Part shown: positions 33,870-46,639 of the stretch, one piece after another | How positions within the stretch are numbered: position 1 is the stretch's first letter | How the letters are laid out: each line of letters starts with the position of its first letter | Origin: Saxidomus purpurata | Taxonomy: Eukaryota > Mollusca > Bivalvia > Venerida > Veneridae | DNA length: 64,000 nt | Direction: 5' to 3' | NCBI GenBank assembly: GCA_022818135.1 | Contig: JAFMSR010000006.1 | Coordinates: forward strand, 37,727,477 to 37,791,476 | The notes under the pieces: model-generated | Databases searched by the model: none | What the model saw: the letters and a program-made list of their open reading frames with translations, nothing else | Told to the model about the DNA's origin: nothing | Translations under genes and position numbers: made by a program

Positions 33870-34680
33870 AGAAAATGTCGCAAACTATTTTTAGTGTTAC
33901 GACTTTTTTCATGGCACCTAAACTAAACATAAACAAAATGTTACTTTGTTGTCACTGCACTTTTTGTATGGGTGCTAACAGACTCTGAATGATTTTGGTT
34001 CCTGCACAAAGTAAACGTATATTTTAGGACATATTTACAACGGATATATATGTAGGCTAAGTCACCTTTTATGAGGTCGTATAAAACATTTTATTTTTGT
34101 ACACGAGGGAATATACATATGTTAAGTTCAAAACATTCTTATATTATTATAATCTTTTTATGGCTGTGTTTTTGCAAAAGCGTGAGTATGATGGACATAA
34201 TGCGTAAATATTAGTCAAACGGGCTCGTATAGCGATCATACATTTACAACGGCAGATACAAAAAATTCTCTCTGCAGATACAAAAAGTTGCGTGATTCTG
34301 TATTTTCAGCCATGTAGTCCATATAGACACTGTACCCGATACAGGTTAGCTGCAATGATAACTTGTAGAACAAAGTGGAAAGCCGTTGTATTTTGCTTGG
34401 AAATAACGAAAGGATTTGGATGTGTAAACATAGATTTGAATGTGTAAACATAGATCGTTGCAAACAGGAAAAGTATGGCACCTAACACGCAAAAACAAAA
34501 AGCCGACGGAATATTATATATTTCATCACCTGATGAAAGTACACAAAGACTTACAAATAAGCAGTAAGTCTACTAGAACGTCGAAATGTTGCCCTACTGT
34601 CACTTTGTGTAAACATGTTCCGCCATTTTTCCAAGAAAGTAGATCAGTACGTCAAGTGACCCCGGGGAGAGGCCAACTTT
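33870..34680 (-). repeat. Arm B of the inverted duplication (partner 27440-28290)
   Basis: Reverse-complement partner of 27440-28290. On the minus strand it carries GGAAAAATGGCGGAACATG and CAACATTTCGACGTT, but the donor seen in arm A has changed to TTCTAGTAG. The open frames here have no domain. Confidence 0.68.
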
Positions 34681-35339
34681 AACCCAAGGTGTACGATTTG
34701 AACAATATATATATTTATATATTCAAGACCAAAGATATGTCAGTGATTGATTTCTATCCATGTTTTCCAGCATTACTGTTAAATCGGGTTAAGTATTTCT
34801 GAAAACCAAAGCGACTATTGGAGATGTTCATTAATACCTGCACTTACCTTGTAAAACGTAATAAGGTAATTAGATTTAAAAGGTACGCAACCTTTTGCGT
34901 GAATTTCCGATCATTTTCAGCCATTAGAAGATTGAAACTCTTAAATTAGCAAGCCTATCTTAAATCAGAGTACATTTCTACACTATATATATGACTAATA
35001 TAAAGATCTACTTCTACGCATTTCTTAAACATTGGTACAGATATCACTCCATATGTGTAGTTTTGTTAGCTAGCTTCACTTAAACCGCACACTTTTCTCT
35101 TTCGACAGAAAACAAACTTTGTGTTCGTAATATTTTCCCATTTTACCTAGATGTTTTTTTGTTGTTTTTTTCAAACTTAATTGGAATTTTGTTTAAACTA
35201 ATTTGGAAAATATATCATTTTGGCATAGGGAACATAGGTGACTCAATAAAAAAACGCCTATTCCCTCCCTACCATCTTCCCCAATAATTTTGACCAATAC
35301 ATTTTTCTGTCTGCTCTTCAGTACTGGAGGAAATAAAGA

Positions 35340-35381
<42 letters not shown>

Positions 35382-36900
35382 GTATGCAGAAGTCTTCTTG
35401 CAGGAAACCTTTTTTAGAGTCAACTTCATTTACAACTATAAACATGTATATAGTCCCGGTCTTTATCTAATTTAGATACAGTTTTTACTTTATTTTATAT
35501 TCTGTTTTAATACATAGCAGACATTTGTTTGTTTTGAGTGGATATGGAATATATCTCAAAGAAAAGTGATACAACTTTATACTTTCATGAGAGCAAAGCG
35601 CGAGTGAAAATGTGAAAATTGTATCACGTTCAGTTGATTCAAAAGAAACACATTTTCTTTTTACTTTATGCATACTATTGAAACAAAATTATGTATATGC
35701 ACAATTTTACAAAAAAAAGTCCTATATCACCCACAGAGGCACACCTAAATCACCCGTACTGTGACTTATATGATATCTATATCATCACTCTATATTTCAC
35801 TGATGGAACACAGTATTTCATTAGTTAGCATAAATAAGTCTCTATTTAACACGGTGAAATATTTAGATTCTATATCTGTATTTCTGAAAATATCTTATGG
35901 CTGTTCAGCAATACGCGCACATGCTGAGAAAGTTCTACGGGTAATTGCGACCATCTTAGTTTCTCCTCTCGACAGGATGGAGCAACACTTTAAATAACTG
36001 ACGAGTTCAAACCGTAGCATCTTTTTGCAAAACAAAAATAATTATGTCATTTTCTTAGACGAAACTTGTGTTATTTAATTGTTTTTTTCTGTTAATATAG
36101 GAATACAAATGGACCATCCAGGAAAATGGTAGAGAGAAAGTATTGGCGTCATTTGATGACAAAAGATCTATTATGAGCACTTTCTTATCAAAATAAAAAA
36201 TAACGTTCGGAAATAGTCACATGTTCGGGAATACCCGACCCCGCTCTACTGTACTCACAATACCACTCACTTTATAATATTATTACATGTTTATAATTCA
36301 ATTTTTATCAAGCAACACTAATTTACATTCCAAACATCTTGATTTTTATGTGCCGGGTACATCTTGACTTCTTTTTGGTACGTCATGGTATGGGTACATC
36401 TTGGTTTGGGTACATCTTGTCTATAATCTGGCATTGCTACACCTGACTATTTTTACAATTCACTAGAACTGCAATGTATACATGCATATATAGGTCCGTG
36501 TTTTAAAACTAGATATTTTACCTGAAAAGTCTGTAAGCTATGCCTACATGTCAAGTGCATTATAGACCGCCGTCAATATATTTCTCGTTACGAATTGATC
36601 ACTCAATTGTATTGTCATAATCTACGTACTTTACTCTATATAACTTCTTTTAGATATCCTGAATCTTACAAATATTCTTGTCAGAGAAATAGGGCCGAGA
36701 AATAGTAAACGAAAACGGGACGGCATAAATTAACATTTGAATGGGATATATAGAGAACCGGTTGATTCTGCGGGCCTATCAAAAAGTGCTTTAATGCTAG
36801 GTAATGCATTTCTTTTAAAACGTAATGGGTTTATATCGATGAATTACGATGTAAAAACGATTTTTCAAAAAATGATATTGATGATATTAATGTTTGTTGT
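34681..36900. other. No gene seen; (ATT)n microsatellite
   Basis: AT-rich. An (ATT)14 tract lies at 35341-35382 and is read as poly-Ile in chance frames. At 36355-36420 GGGTACATCTTG occurs three times as a short local repeat. Confidence 0.45.
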
Positions 36901-37915
36901 ACAAAATAGCCACTGGCACCAGAGTACTGAACTGCCCTGTAATACCAAAAGTATACCTAAATAACACACTATCCTGAAAAAAAAAATACACAAAAATGGT
37001 AAATAAGTTATTTTCTGACAAACCCCCATATATACTGTTCTATATTATTCACATGGTGTTGAACGTTTTCGACAGGTGGTCCGGTCCCTGCTCTTTCGGT
37101 ACTATTCAAGCAAACAATCGAAGATAAACAGCGGTCGCGTTTAACAGACAATATATTTATCTACCAAACTGGTAAGTAACACTTTTTAAAAAGCTACCGT
37201 TTCTGTAAAATTCTTCATGAATATTGAGCTATTTCGCTCTCTCCGTTTTCTTGATATTTTCTGTCACTGCTTACTTCCGGTTCAACTCAAATGACCTTTC
37301 AAACACGTCATACGGTTATGCACAGAAGTGATACTTTGCGCAGCTTACGTAACGTTTTACAAATTGTTTTTACAGTAAACAAATTTCCTGTACCTGCTTG
37401 TGCACAAGTTAACAGGTTACGGCCGCTTACAGCGGCATTCAGCATTGTTTACATACCAAATTCACTAATTTGACACAGTGCGCGAAATATAACGCGGAAT
37501 ATTTTCAACCAATGAAAACTTATTGTTTCAAAATTGAAAGGTTAACCGGAAGTCGGCAGTGACAGAAAAACACCAGGAAAACGGAGAGAGCGAAATAGCG
37601 CAATATTCTTGAAGAATTTTATAGAAACGGTAGCTTTTAAAAAAGTGTTACTTACCAGTTTGGTAGATAAATATATTGTCTGTTAAACGCGACCGCTGTT
37701 TATCTTCAATTGCTTGCTTGAACAGTACAAAAAGAGCGGGGACCGGACCCCCTGTCGAAAACGTTCAACACCATGTGAATAATATAGAACAGTGTATACC
37801 GGGGTTTGTCAGTAAATGACTGTTTACCATTATTTGAGAATTTTTTCATGATAGTGTGTTATTTAGGTATATTTTTTGGCATATTAGTACTCTGGTGCCA
37901 GTGAAAATAGCTATG
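36901..37915. mobile_element. 1-kb foldback element with about 380-bp inverted arms
   Basis: The left arm (36901-37283) is complementary to the right arm (37544-37915) over its whole length: AATAGCCACTGGCACCAGAG outermost, then ATACCTAAATAACACACTATC, GTTGAACGTTTTCGACAGG, CCAAACTGGTAAGTAAC and the innermost CACTGC/TTCCGGTT. The spacer is about 260 bp. Each arm contains a GTAAGT donor-like site. No transposase. It could be a foldback transposon or an inverted duplication of a first exon. Confidence 0.8.
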
Positions 37916-38794
37916 TATTGGGTGCATTTCTAACTGCGGGCCTTTCTTAGTAACCCACACTTGAATATGCGTCAGATTGCCTTATATTACAAACAATCAA
38001 CATATCATTAATACTAAAAATAACGAAAATAAAGTTTAAACAGCGAATTTCACATATTTTTTTACACGTTTTGTTTGCTAAAATTGTTGAAACACATTTT
38101 CAATAGGCCCGCAAATAGACCCACAGTCAGCCCGCAGAATAAACATGTTCTATCTGGGACATGCTAAAATTGCTCATATGCCTGCAAATAGGCCCGCGCT
38201 AGGCGCGCAGAGGCCCGCAGAGGCCCGCAGAATACACAAGTACATATATAGAGAAATCATAGCTTGCTGTTTAACGTACAGTAGGTAGCAGATCTATGTT
38301 GTCAATGCCTACGTTTTCACGATTCTTATCAATTATTAGATATAAAACATACATCAGCAAAAACATCTAAGCATAACAGCTAAAGTTAATGCAAACAAAA
38401 CTTCTGACAAAAGCACACCTCGATGATTGGCTATATACCTCTGAAGTTAAATACATTATTTATGCGTCCTTTCTTGTGTAATAAAACTACAAACCCTTCT
38501 GACCATGATTGAGGAAAATTGCCGAATTCGAACTCTTTTTTTAAATATCACTAATGGTGTGTTATTACATTTCTACAATGTATAAAAAAAATTCTTCTAA
38601 GTACATATCAGGACCACCGGATTTATTTGTACTTAACTGTTTAATAGACTTTAATAACTCATCATGTGTAAATAATTCGTTACTTCCATAACGTTCAATA
38701 AAATATAATACATCTTCATCTAGAGTAAAAAAAGATCATCAGAATTATCAACAGCTCTTAAATATCATTTGGGATGTCATGAAAATCGACCGCC
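37916..38794. other. No gene seen; cluster of GGCCCGCAG motifs
   Basis: Between about 38105 and 38235, variants of GGCCCGCAG/GGCCCGCAAATAG occur about seven times. Related CTGCGGGCC copies sit on both outer flanks of the foldback element (36764 and 37935). The remainder is AT-rich. Confidence 0.4.
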
Positions 38795-38880
38795 ACTGCC
38801 GGAATTCGAACCGCGGGTCTCTTGATTACCGGTGCAGCGTGTTAACCCCTGCACAACAGCGGCACGTCAAATCTATCATG
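38795..38880 (-). mobile_element. tRNA-like segment (tRNA pseudogene or SINE head)
   Basis: The minus strand gives a seven-pair acceptor GCCGCTG/CAGTGGC, an A-box-like TGCAGGGGTTAACACGC and the B-box GGTTCGAATTCC, spaced as in a tRNA. The T stem is poor and the anticodon loop is ambiguous. It is therefore called a pseudogene or the head of a SINE related to the one at 20450. Confidence 0.55.
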
Positions 38881-39473
38881 ACAAATTACGAACAAAAACT
38901 ATTATACATGACGTGTGCACCAGAATGGCGCGTTTTCTCTTAACGTCTCACAGATAGAAGTGCCGAACGGCTTACAAACTAACCGAGACAGGAGAATATT
39001 AACTGAATATCATTGGAAAAAGTAGTTGTATGAAAGTCCCTACTCGAATCACATTTAAAAAGAGGGGAAGCTACTCCGTGAATGGCACTTGCTAATTCAC
39101 AAATACAATCGTCTATATCAATTATAAACGTAGAACAAATAACATTTTCAATAAAAGCATTACATTTATTCCTAAGATAAATGTATCATCTGTTGAAAGA
39201 CGATCTTGGTAAGTTCGTAATTTATTTTTGTCCCATACATATTTATTTGAGATAGTATCATATTTCTTTATGTTGAAACCTCGAAACAATAGACTGATAC
39301 AATGTTAGGTTCATGTACCATAAAGGATTCAACATTATTAAATAGATTGTGTGTAGTAATCACATAGTACTGTGTGTAGTAATCACATAGTCCTCTACAC
39401 TAGAACCTTTGCTAACGGCCAATATTTTTATCACCCCCAACACGACCATTCAAAATACGCATACCTGTTTAGT
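38881..39473. other. No gene seen
   Basis: AT-rich DNA with a short tandem duplication (GTGTGTAGTAATCACATAGT twice near 39349-39390). Confidence 0.4.
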
Positions 39474-39625
39474 TTATAATAATTTATTTTAGCTCGTGTG
39501 TGAATAAAGCTTGAAGCTTATCCAGTCCACTTCCTGGAAAAATGAGTGCTGGTGTCATATGAGGAGGTACGGTCCTGACCCCTCTGGGACTCGAACCACG
39601 TGTTCGCTCGGGACCGTGCTTCAGT
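39474..39625 (-). mobile_element. SINE, second family (copy 2, inverted)
   Basis: Reverse complement of the family at 21665. It has GTGGTTCGAGTCCCAGAGG, ACCGTACCTCCTCATATGAC, ACCAGCACTC and the tail CAAGCTTTATTCACACACGA with ATAAATTATTATAAAC. It is independently inserted and diverged from copy 1. Confidence 0.65.
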
Positions 39626-40126
39626 GTCTTTAGATTTGTAAGGAAGAGTTCTTATCAGATCCGATAGTGTGTATTTGTAACCTGTATCATCTATCCTAGC
39701 TTTTTACCCATACCTGTGAGCGATGTTTTTAAATCGAACTAATCCACGGCTACAAATTAATCTGCTAATGCCTCTATGTCCATCAAACATGTATATAAGT
39801 TTGTTATCAATGGAAGAATTGAAATTGCCTAGAAATATCCATTTTATCATGTATTGTTTGACAAGAATAGGGTGATTGTTCCCGCTCTTGAAATATTTGA
39901 AATCTGTTCTTTGTTGGCAATTCAAAGTTCATGTTTTACTCTCACTTCGTAGTTTAACTCCAATAAAACACCAAGAGAATTATTCACACTATATTTAATA
40001 TCATATTTAAGCCTCTGCCAACTTTAAAAAGTATCAAATATCCATTATTTTTAATAGTTTCACTCTCAATCGAAAAAATGTTTAATTACAGTACGACTCT
40101 ACAGTATGACAGGAAAACAAAACACA
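39626..40126. other. No gene seen
   Basis: AT-rich; no recognisable feature. Confidence 0.4.
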
Positions 40127-41200
40127 ACAAGAGAGCAAAGTCGGCCCTACATGTGTAGGTCGCTCATCTGAGCAAGCTTGATTTCCAGTGGTCAATAGTG
40201 TGATTTATGTGGCCAAGTACTGTATAGTACTGCAGTACTGTATTGTATAGTACTGTGATATACTGTATTGTATAGCACTGTGATATTCTACATTACCGAA
40301 GTACTCTACATGGCTTTAATAATCTTGCGTATTGAAGAATACTGCAGTATTTAAATACTGTATAGTATAGATGTAATGTATACTACTGTAGTGCTGACTA
40401 AATGACTGTAATACTCTATTATAGTACTGTTATCACTGTATACATGTAGTACTGTAGTGCTGACTAAATGACTGTAATACTCTATTATAGTACTGTTATC
40501 ACTGTATACATGTAGTACTGTAGTGCTGACTAAATGACTGTAATACTCTATTATAGTACTGTTATCACTGTATACATGTAGTACTGTAGTGCTGACTAAA
40601 TGACTGTAATACTCTATTATAGTACTGTTATCACTGTATACATGTAGTACTGTAGTGCTGACTAAATGACTGTAATACTCTATTATAGTACTGTTATCTC
40701 TGTGTAGTACTGTAGTGTGCTTACAGTACTGTAGCTCTATGTAGTATTATAATACGGTACTGAAGTACTGTATAGTATGTATTATATGGTTGATTAGACG
40801 AAGACGCTGAACAATTTTTATATTTTTAGTAACAGTAGGCCCTTTGTGCAGTGCACCAGAACAATTTCCTATTTTAAGAATGCAGCCAAATGCAAGCATG
40901 CTACAGGGAATGTTTGATGATGTTCCAAACATTAATTCATGACAAAAAGCGTTTTAAAGGTTTATCTGTCTTAGTAACAAATGTCCTTTGTGCAGCGGAC
41001 CGGAACAGTTTCCTATTTCTGACAAGGATTCAATGTACATATAGTTATGTTTCACATCATGTTGAGTGACTTTCCAGCTCTTGGTTCATGTGAAAAAAAC
41101 CAGTTTAAAAGATTTCTCTATTTTAGAAACAGTGGCTCCTTGTGTGTAATGGACAAGAACCGTTTTTCTTTTGAAAGGAGTCATTGTAAGAATTAAAAAA
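40127..41200 (+). repeat. Tandem-type interspersed repeat with ACAAGAG head and satellite core
   Basis: The head ACAAGAG (40127-40133) is followed by the perfect CCTACA-TG-TGTAGG hairpin at 40146-40159 and CGCTCATCTGAGC. The middle is a satellite (40380-40720). The right part holds three diverged units with (C/T)CCTTTGTGCAG and (C/A)CC(A/G)GAAC at about 145-150-bp spacing (about 40830, 40973, 41125). No coding frame. Confidence 0.7.
40380..40720. repeat. 66-bp satellite, about five units
   Basis: Unit landmark GTAGTGCTGACTAAATGACT at 40388, 40454, 40520, 40586 and 40652: exactly 66 bp each and essentially identical. Each unit contains AGTACTGTA, rich in GTAC/AGTACT palindromes. Looser copies of AGTACTGTA extend to about 40200 and 40770. 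Confidence 0.9.
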
Positions 41201-41385
41201 GTTTGATAACATTCTGACTTTTATTTAGTCTCACCTTTTCTCCTTCTTTTATTTGCTTTATACATTGATTTTACTTAATATTCCATTCCAACAGTGTTTG
41301 AATTACACCGTGTTTTGTCACAAAGGCCGCCAAATATAAATGATATTTATGAGTGTAAATACGTAGTAGGGTTAATAATCATGTT

Positions 41386-41650
41386 TTGTGGTTTGGTTAT
41401 GTGTATGATATGTATATGGGAGGACCCGGGTTAGAATCCAAACTCGAGCACAAGTTGTGTCCTTGGGCAAAGACACTGATTCCAAACGTGCCTCAGTGGA
41501 TTCATCTGCAAATGGGTTGCAGCGATGAAAATATCGCTGCCTCTCTCTCTCTCCCGAGCAGGATAACATCTGATGATTTAATAAGCTACGGAGTTTTCTT
41601 CGGCATCGAAACTGAAATAAATTCGTATAAACTAAATAATTTATATGATT
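41386..41650 (+). mobile_element. SINE with V-domain-like centre
   Basis: B-box-like GGGTTAGAATCC, then the central GTCCTTGGGCAAAGACACTG, then CCTCAGTGG, as in the V-domain shared by many animal SINEs. A TCTC microsatellite follows. The 3' end is GAAATAAATTCGTATAAAC, close to the tails of the SINEs at 21665 and 39474. The A-box is lost. Confidence 0.6.
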
Positions 41651-43170
41651 TGTATCTATAGCGGTATTTGCCTGAGATACAAGGCGTCTATAAAACTGGG
41701 AATATAAAATCAGTCGAGTGAAACAACTATCTAGTATCGCGAAAAGTTCATTTTGATTTATTTCAGAAACATTCTTCTTTAGTGCACTGTGGTACATTTA
41801 CTGCAAATTAACTATTATCTTTTGTGATGCTGGCTAAGTATTTGGTTTATATACATATTTGATTTATAATCCCCGTAAGAATCGTCGTGTTCATTTGTAC
41901 TTACGTAATTTAATTTTACTAACTGAGTCCATATATACGTAACTATACAGTTAACTCCGTATATAATGAACTCTTTCGGGCCATTTAGATTTGTTCATTA
42001 TATCTGGAGTATGTAATATTCATATTGTATTTTTATATTAATTACATAAAGAATAAAATTGGGCCCAGAAAATGTGTTCCTTATATCCGGATTTTCGCTG
42101 TATCCATAGTCATTATAGACGGAGTTTACTGAATACAGTTTATGATAATGTATTGATATGCATTGGGATACCGTTGAATATGTACATTTTACTATGTATA
42201 AATATAAGCGGAACAGTTCCGTTCTTACATTGTATGAGGCAATGTGTTATTAGATATTATGTTAAATTAGACTCGGCACTGTGATGTTCTTACCATGAGC
42301 ACCTTTGAACTAGAGTTTTTTGTCATGTACATGTGATATGCTTGCATGAAACTCAACTTTCAGGTATTTTTATGGAATATTTAGGGGCATATACATGTAG
42401 TATCCTTATATATAAACAAATACAAATTACTGAAAATGTCAATGTTTTCCGCACAGAAGAAAAGATTAAATAGAAATGAGTTAAATGTTTTCATACTGAC
42501 CTCGTTCATACTCAGGCTGCTACAATACACATTCATATAACTATTTCAGGACAGTTCAAATCATCATAGTTTTCTACCAATATGCATCAAATTAGGACTT
42601 TGAGATTCCTCCAGTTTCGAATCGTATTAATGTACTGATATAAGTAAATGAATGTAGAAAATAATGGAACTGTATGAATCAATTCATTATCATATTTCCC
42701 ATATTATCATTCTGAATGTAAAGATTGGTACAACGTTCATTTAGATCATCATAAGGTTTGTTCTTTTTGCGAATAAGGAATGAGGAACTATTCCTTTTTC
42801 AAATAAGGAATAGGTTACTTTTTATGTTAATTTATTTTAAAACATGACACATATTCTGTAAACAAAAGTTACAGGACAGGCACACAAGTCAAGTAAGCAA
42901 CAGGAATAACAACAACAACAATACATTAATTGCATCTCATCATTAAAGGACTTTGGCAACGAACAAAACTAGTAAACACTTTCTTACATGCTGCATGTGT
43001 ATTATAAGATACAAAAAATGTATTTTGAATAACACAAATACATTGTTATATAGAAATGGAAACATTTCGATAATTATTTGCATTCCATTCTGCGATTGCG
43101 AAAGATTACTATACACTAGCACGTCTTACGTTATACTAAGGAAAATAGTTAACCTGTACAATATTGACAC
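41651..43170. other. No gene seen
   Basis: AT-rich; open frames are short and lack domains. Confidence 0.4.
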
Positions 43171-43740
43171 ATTCTCCCAGGGCGGGGTCAATTTTGACCT
43201 GGGAGTCATGAAAACTTAAGACCACTTGACAATGTAACATAACAAATATCTAAATTCTGTGTCTGTGTGAAAATTAGTGTAAAATCAAGTGCCTTGTCAA
43301 GGTCGGTGTCAGTTTTGACGCAGGGTCATGATTTAAATAATCTTGATAGAGCTCCCTTGGATAATCCTACGCGTTTAAGATTTTCCTACATGAAACTATG
43401 TGAAATCAAATGAACCGCGGGTGGGGGGGGAGGGGGGTTCAGTTTGGCCCGGGGTCATAATTTGAGCAATCTTGGTCGAGATCTACTAGACATTGCTGCT
43501 TACTAATTATCTCAGCGCTGGGCCTGCCAGTTTTAGAAGAAAAGATTGTTAAAGCTTTTCTTGTTTGTTGCCATACCAAACAGAGTTTTGCCTGAAATTG
43601 AATTCTTTGAACAATTTTAGTAAATCATCCCTGTGAAGTTTGGTTGATATTGACCAAGTGGTTTTTGGAGGAGATGTTGTTTGAAACAAAACGGTTCACG
43701 ACGGACGACGTACGACGACGGACAAAGTCGAATCTTTTTT
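43171..43740 (+). repeat. Interspersed repeat, family of 8865-9670
   Basis: Contains GGGCGGGGTCAATTTTGACC, several GGGTCAT-ATTTGA(G/A)CAATCTTG segments and GGAGATGTTGTTTGAA. It ends in a GACGGACGACGTACGACGAC tract. That tail type is shared with the elements at 54.0 and 57.6 kb. Confidence 0.65.
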
Positions 43741-45680
43741 ATCTTGTATTTTTCAATTTTCATTATACATGCATAATTATACACAACATTTTGCAATGTT
43801 AACATAGTTATTCCAACATTCTATGTAATATGCATAATTATACAAATGATTTTCTAATAAAATAAAATTAAAGAAGAAAAAGAAGTGCAAAGAAGAAAGA
43901 ACAAAAATAGCCAAATTATGCATTAAGGATCATTAAGAAAAGACAGGTTTTATAGGGAATTCAAAGAGTGTTGAAAGTATGATGAAAACGGTATGATGGG
44001 TGTCGATCTTTATATTAATAATACTATGCTGTTAAATTATATTTGACTCAAAGATTAAAAAAAACATCGTAGTGTTTAAGAAATATTTTGACGTATGTTT
44101 CATGAAAATAAATTCAAAAGTTGCCATTTTCCTTGATGTTGTTCAATTTTGTTTTGTACTAAAGCAATTTCTTGCTAAATTTCTATTCTGACTGTAAGAT
44201 AGTTTTTGAAATGACCAAACACTGGTATTTGTTTTCTATTTTTCATTTGGCAAATATAACATTTCATAACTATCATCATACAATTAATTGCACTGGTAAA
44301 TCTATTATTGATATTTATACCAAAGCATATGTCCTAAAAATTCAAATGTATATTTTGTTCTCCGCGTGACAGGTGAGTTTAAAAATGTGAAACGCATTCA
44401 TTCCTTAACATAATTACAGCTCGGTCCAGCATGAAGGACAAGAAAACAAACATTATTTGATTTTACAATTTCAGCACTTTTTAAATATTTTAACTCAGGT
44501 GAAATGACCGGACTCTTCAATTTGCTATGTTTCAACACATACAATGTAGTTAAATTACTTATTAGTAGCAGTTTTAAAATTTCATGGTGATAAATGGAGA
44601 GTAGTGGGTTTCATGGCTAAATATGTCTTTCATAAGATTTCCACTGTATTCCAAGTATGTAAAGTAGGATAATTTCGGTTCTCTCTCCCGGTCGTACACC
44701 TATAATATTAGATTTTTTTTTATAAATTTGGCTAGTTTTTGCATGGTGGCTCACTTGGTGCGTTACATCAGCTAAATAAAGGCGATGAAAATAACTGTTA
44801 CGTACATTTAGGTACTTTCCCATCATCCATTGAAAATGCTTGGTCGACCTCATCATTGCCTGTTTGTTTTATATTGTGTGGAACAATTATAGATAGTTTG
44901 AGCCTTGTCCAATTTGCGTTTGAAAATGTAAATAAACAGGTTTGGATGTTTCGCCCTCAGAGTAAGCTATATTAAGCTTACACTTTATCTGAAAAAAAAA
45001 CACAAATAGATTTTTCTATTCTTAAATTAGCGTTTGAATAAGGAATACATGTACTGTTTGAATCTTTTCCTTATCCTACAAATCGGCAAAAGCGTGTGGT
45101 AACAATTTAAAAAACGGGTTTGTCTTAAATTTGCTTATCATAATAATTATTATGTTTTCTCAAAGTTTTATAACGAGTTTGACATTTTGAACTTTGTAAT
45201 ATTTTCTATTTCTTATACAATTCCGTATATTTATCATATGCAACCCCATGTGTTATCTTGTATATCTGAGCGACCTAACAGTTCTGTTCTGTTCTTATTC
45301 GCTTTTGAATAATGCATAAGCAGCATGTTCGTACTCTACAATTTGGAAAAAAAAGACAACAGACCAACTTTATTAGTACATGTAAATAGATTCTTGATAT
45401 TTTTTACCCTTTCACCAATGTCATTTCTTCCAATCCCCCTTTTACACCAGAATCGTGATCTTTTCAGCAAAATGTTTTGCTTATTCCTTCGGGACTTTTT
45501 GTTGGCTTAAATATAGCTAATAATACGGTAAAAGTGTTCGGTTTGCTTGTAATTTTGTCAATTATAAATGTTAATCTTTAGCAAACATTATCTTGCTAAT
45601 TGTAGCAAAGGTACACTGTAATTTCTAATGTGCGCATATTATTTCTTTATAAATCTTTTTTTTTAACTGACAATGGCCAG
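43741..45680. other. No gene seen
   Basis: AT-rich DNA; no conserved frame or element ends noticed. Confidence 0.4.
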
Positions 45681-46520
45681 AAAAAGAAACACCAGCATAA
45701 TGATAATATGCAACTTCATACTGTTGATATGATTTAAATGGCCATCAACTCATAGTGATCATGCACAGTATGGACATGCAACATGAAACAGATCTGCAAC
45801 AGGAAACCCATAATTAAAGCAAAATGTAAGTTGGAAAGGGGCTATAACTCCCCTATAACTATTTCAAAAGTAAGTGAAATGTAACAACAAATTGAACTTG
45901 ACCTGTTATTTATTGCTATTATTAATTAGAGAATAACAGTGTACCTTTGCAACCATTAGTTGATGTTGTTATATCTCGTGGCCCGATCAATTTGTTATAG
46001 TTATACATATTTTGCATGCCTTTATGTAATTATGTATATGTAACTTGTACAATAAAATAATATTAAATCTATTGATATAATACATTCGTGGCAAATGTGA
46101 TTTAATCCATTGAACCTTGTATGAGATAATGAACAGAAACCACAAATGTACCCAAATTTAAGTTGAAAAGGTCATAATATCTGTAAGAATTACTGGATTG
46201 TAAGCTTAATTAAACTTGAGCTGTATTTAATGTTTCTTAACCTACATGTCAAATCTAAATTAAATACATGCAACCTTTCAGAAGTAATTGATCAAAAACC
46301 TCCTTTTTGCTGAAATTTAATTCAAAAAGGGGTCATAACTCCTTTAGAATTTGTGGATTGTAACCAAAATCAAACTTTACCTGTATTATAATCATGTTCA
46401 TAAACATACATGTAAAATCTGACCAAAATCCATGCACCCTTTCAAAAGTTATTGATCGGAAACGAAAGTTTTGCACGGACAGACAGGGGTAACACTTTAT
46501 GCCCTTCAACAATTCTTCGA
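45681..46520 (+). repeat. Degenerate tandem-type repeat
   Basis: Segments of the form AAAAGG(GG)TCATAACTCC, then a GGATTGTAA and a TTTCAAAAGTTATTGATC segment, recur at 45841, 46171 and 46332, a spacing of about 161-165 bp. The tail is CACGGACAGACAGGGGTAAC. Non-coding. Confidence 0.55.
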
Positions 46521-46639
46521 ATTGCGGGGACAGATAATATTAATGTAACCAATGAAATGAAACTCACGTGTTTATTTTTCGTCAAGCACATATGTCTCTC
46601 CCCCCCCGCCACATTAAATTCTCAATGAACATAATTATA

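Noticed and set aside
35193..35475. Poly-isoleucine open frames
   Set aside because: Translation of the (ATT)n tract on both strands.
38795..38880. Functional tRNA gene on the minus strand
   Set aside because: The acceptor stem is good, but the T stem pairs poorly and the anticodon loop is ambiguous; it fits a pseudogene or SINE head better.
41372..41797. 141-codon minus-strand protein
   Set aside because: It overlaps a SINE and its TCTC microsatellite in the antisense direction; no domain.
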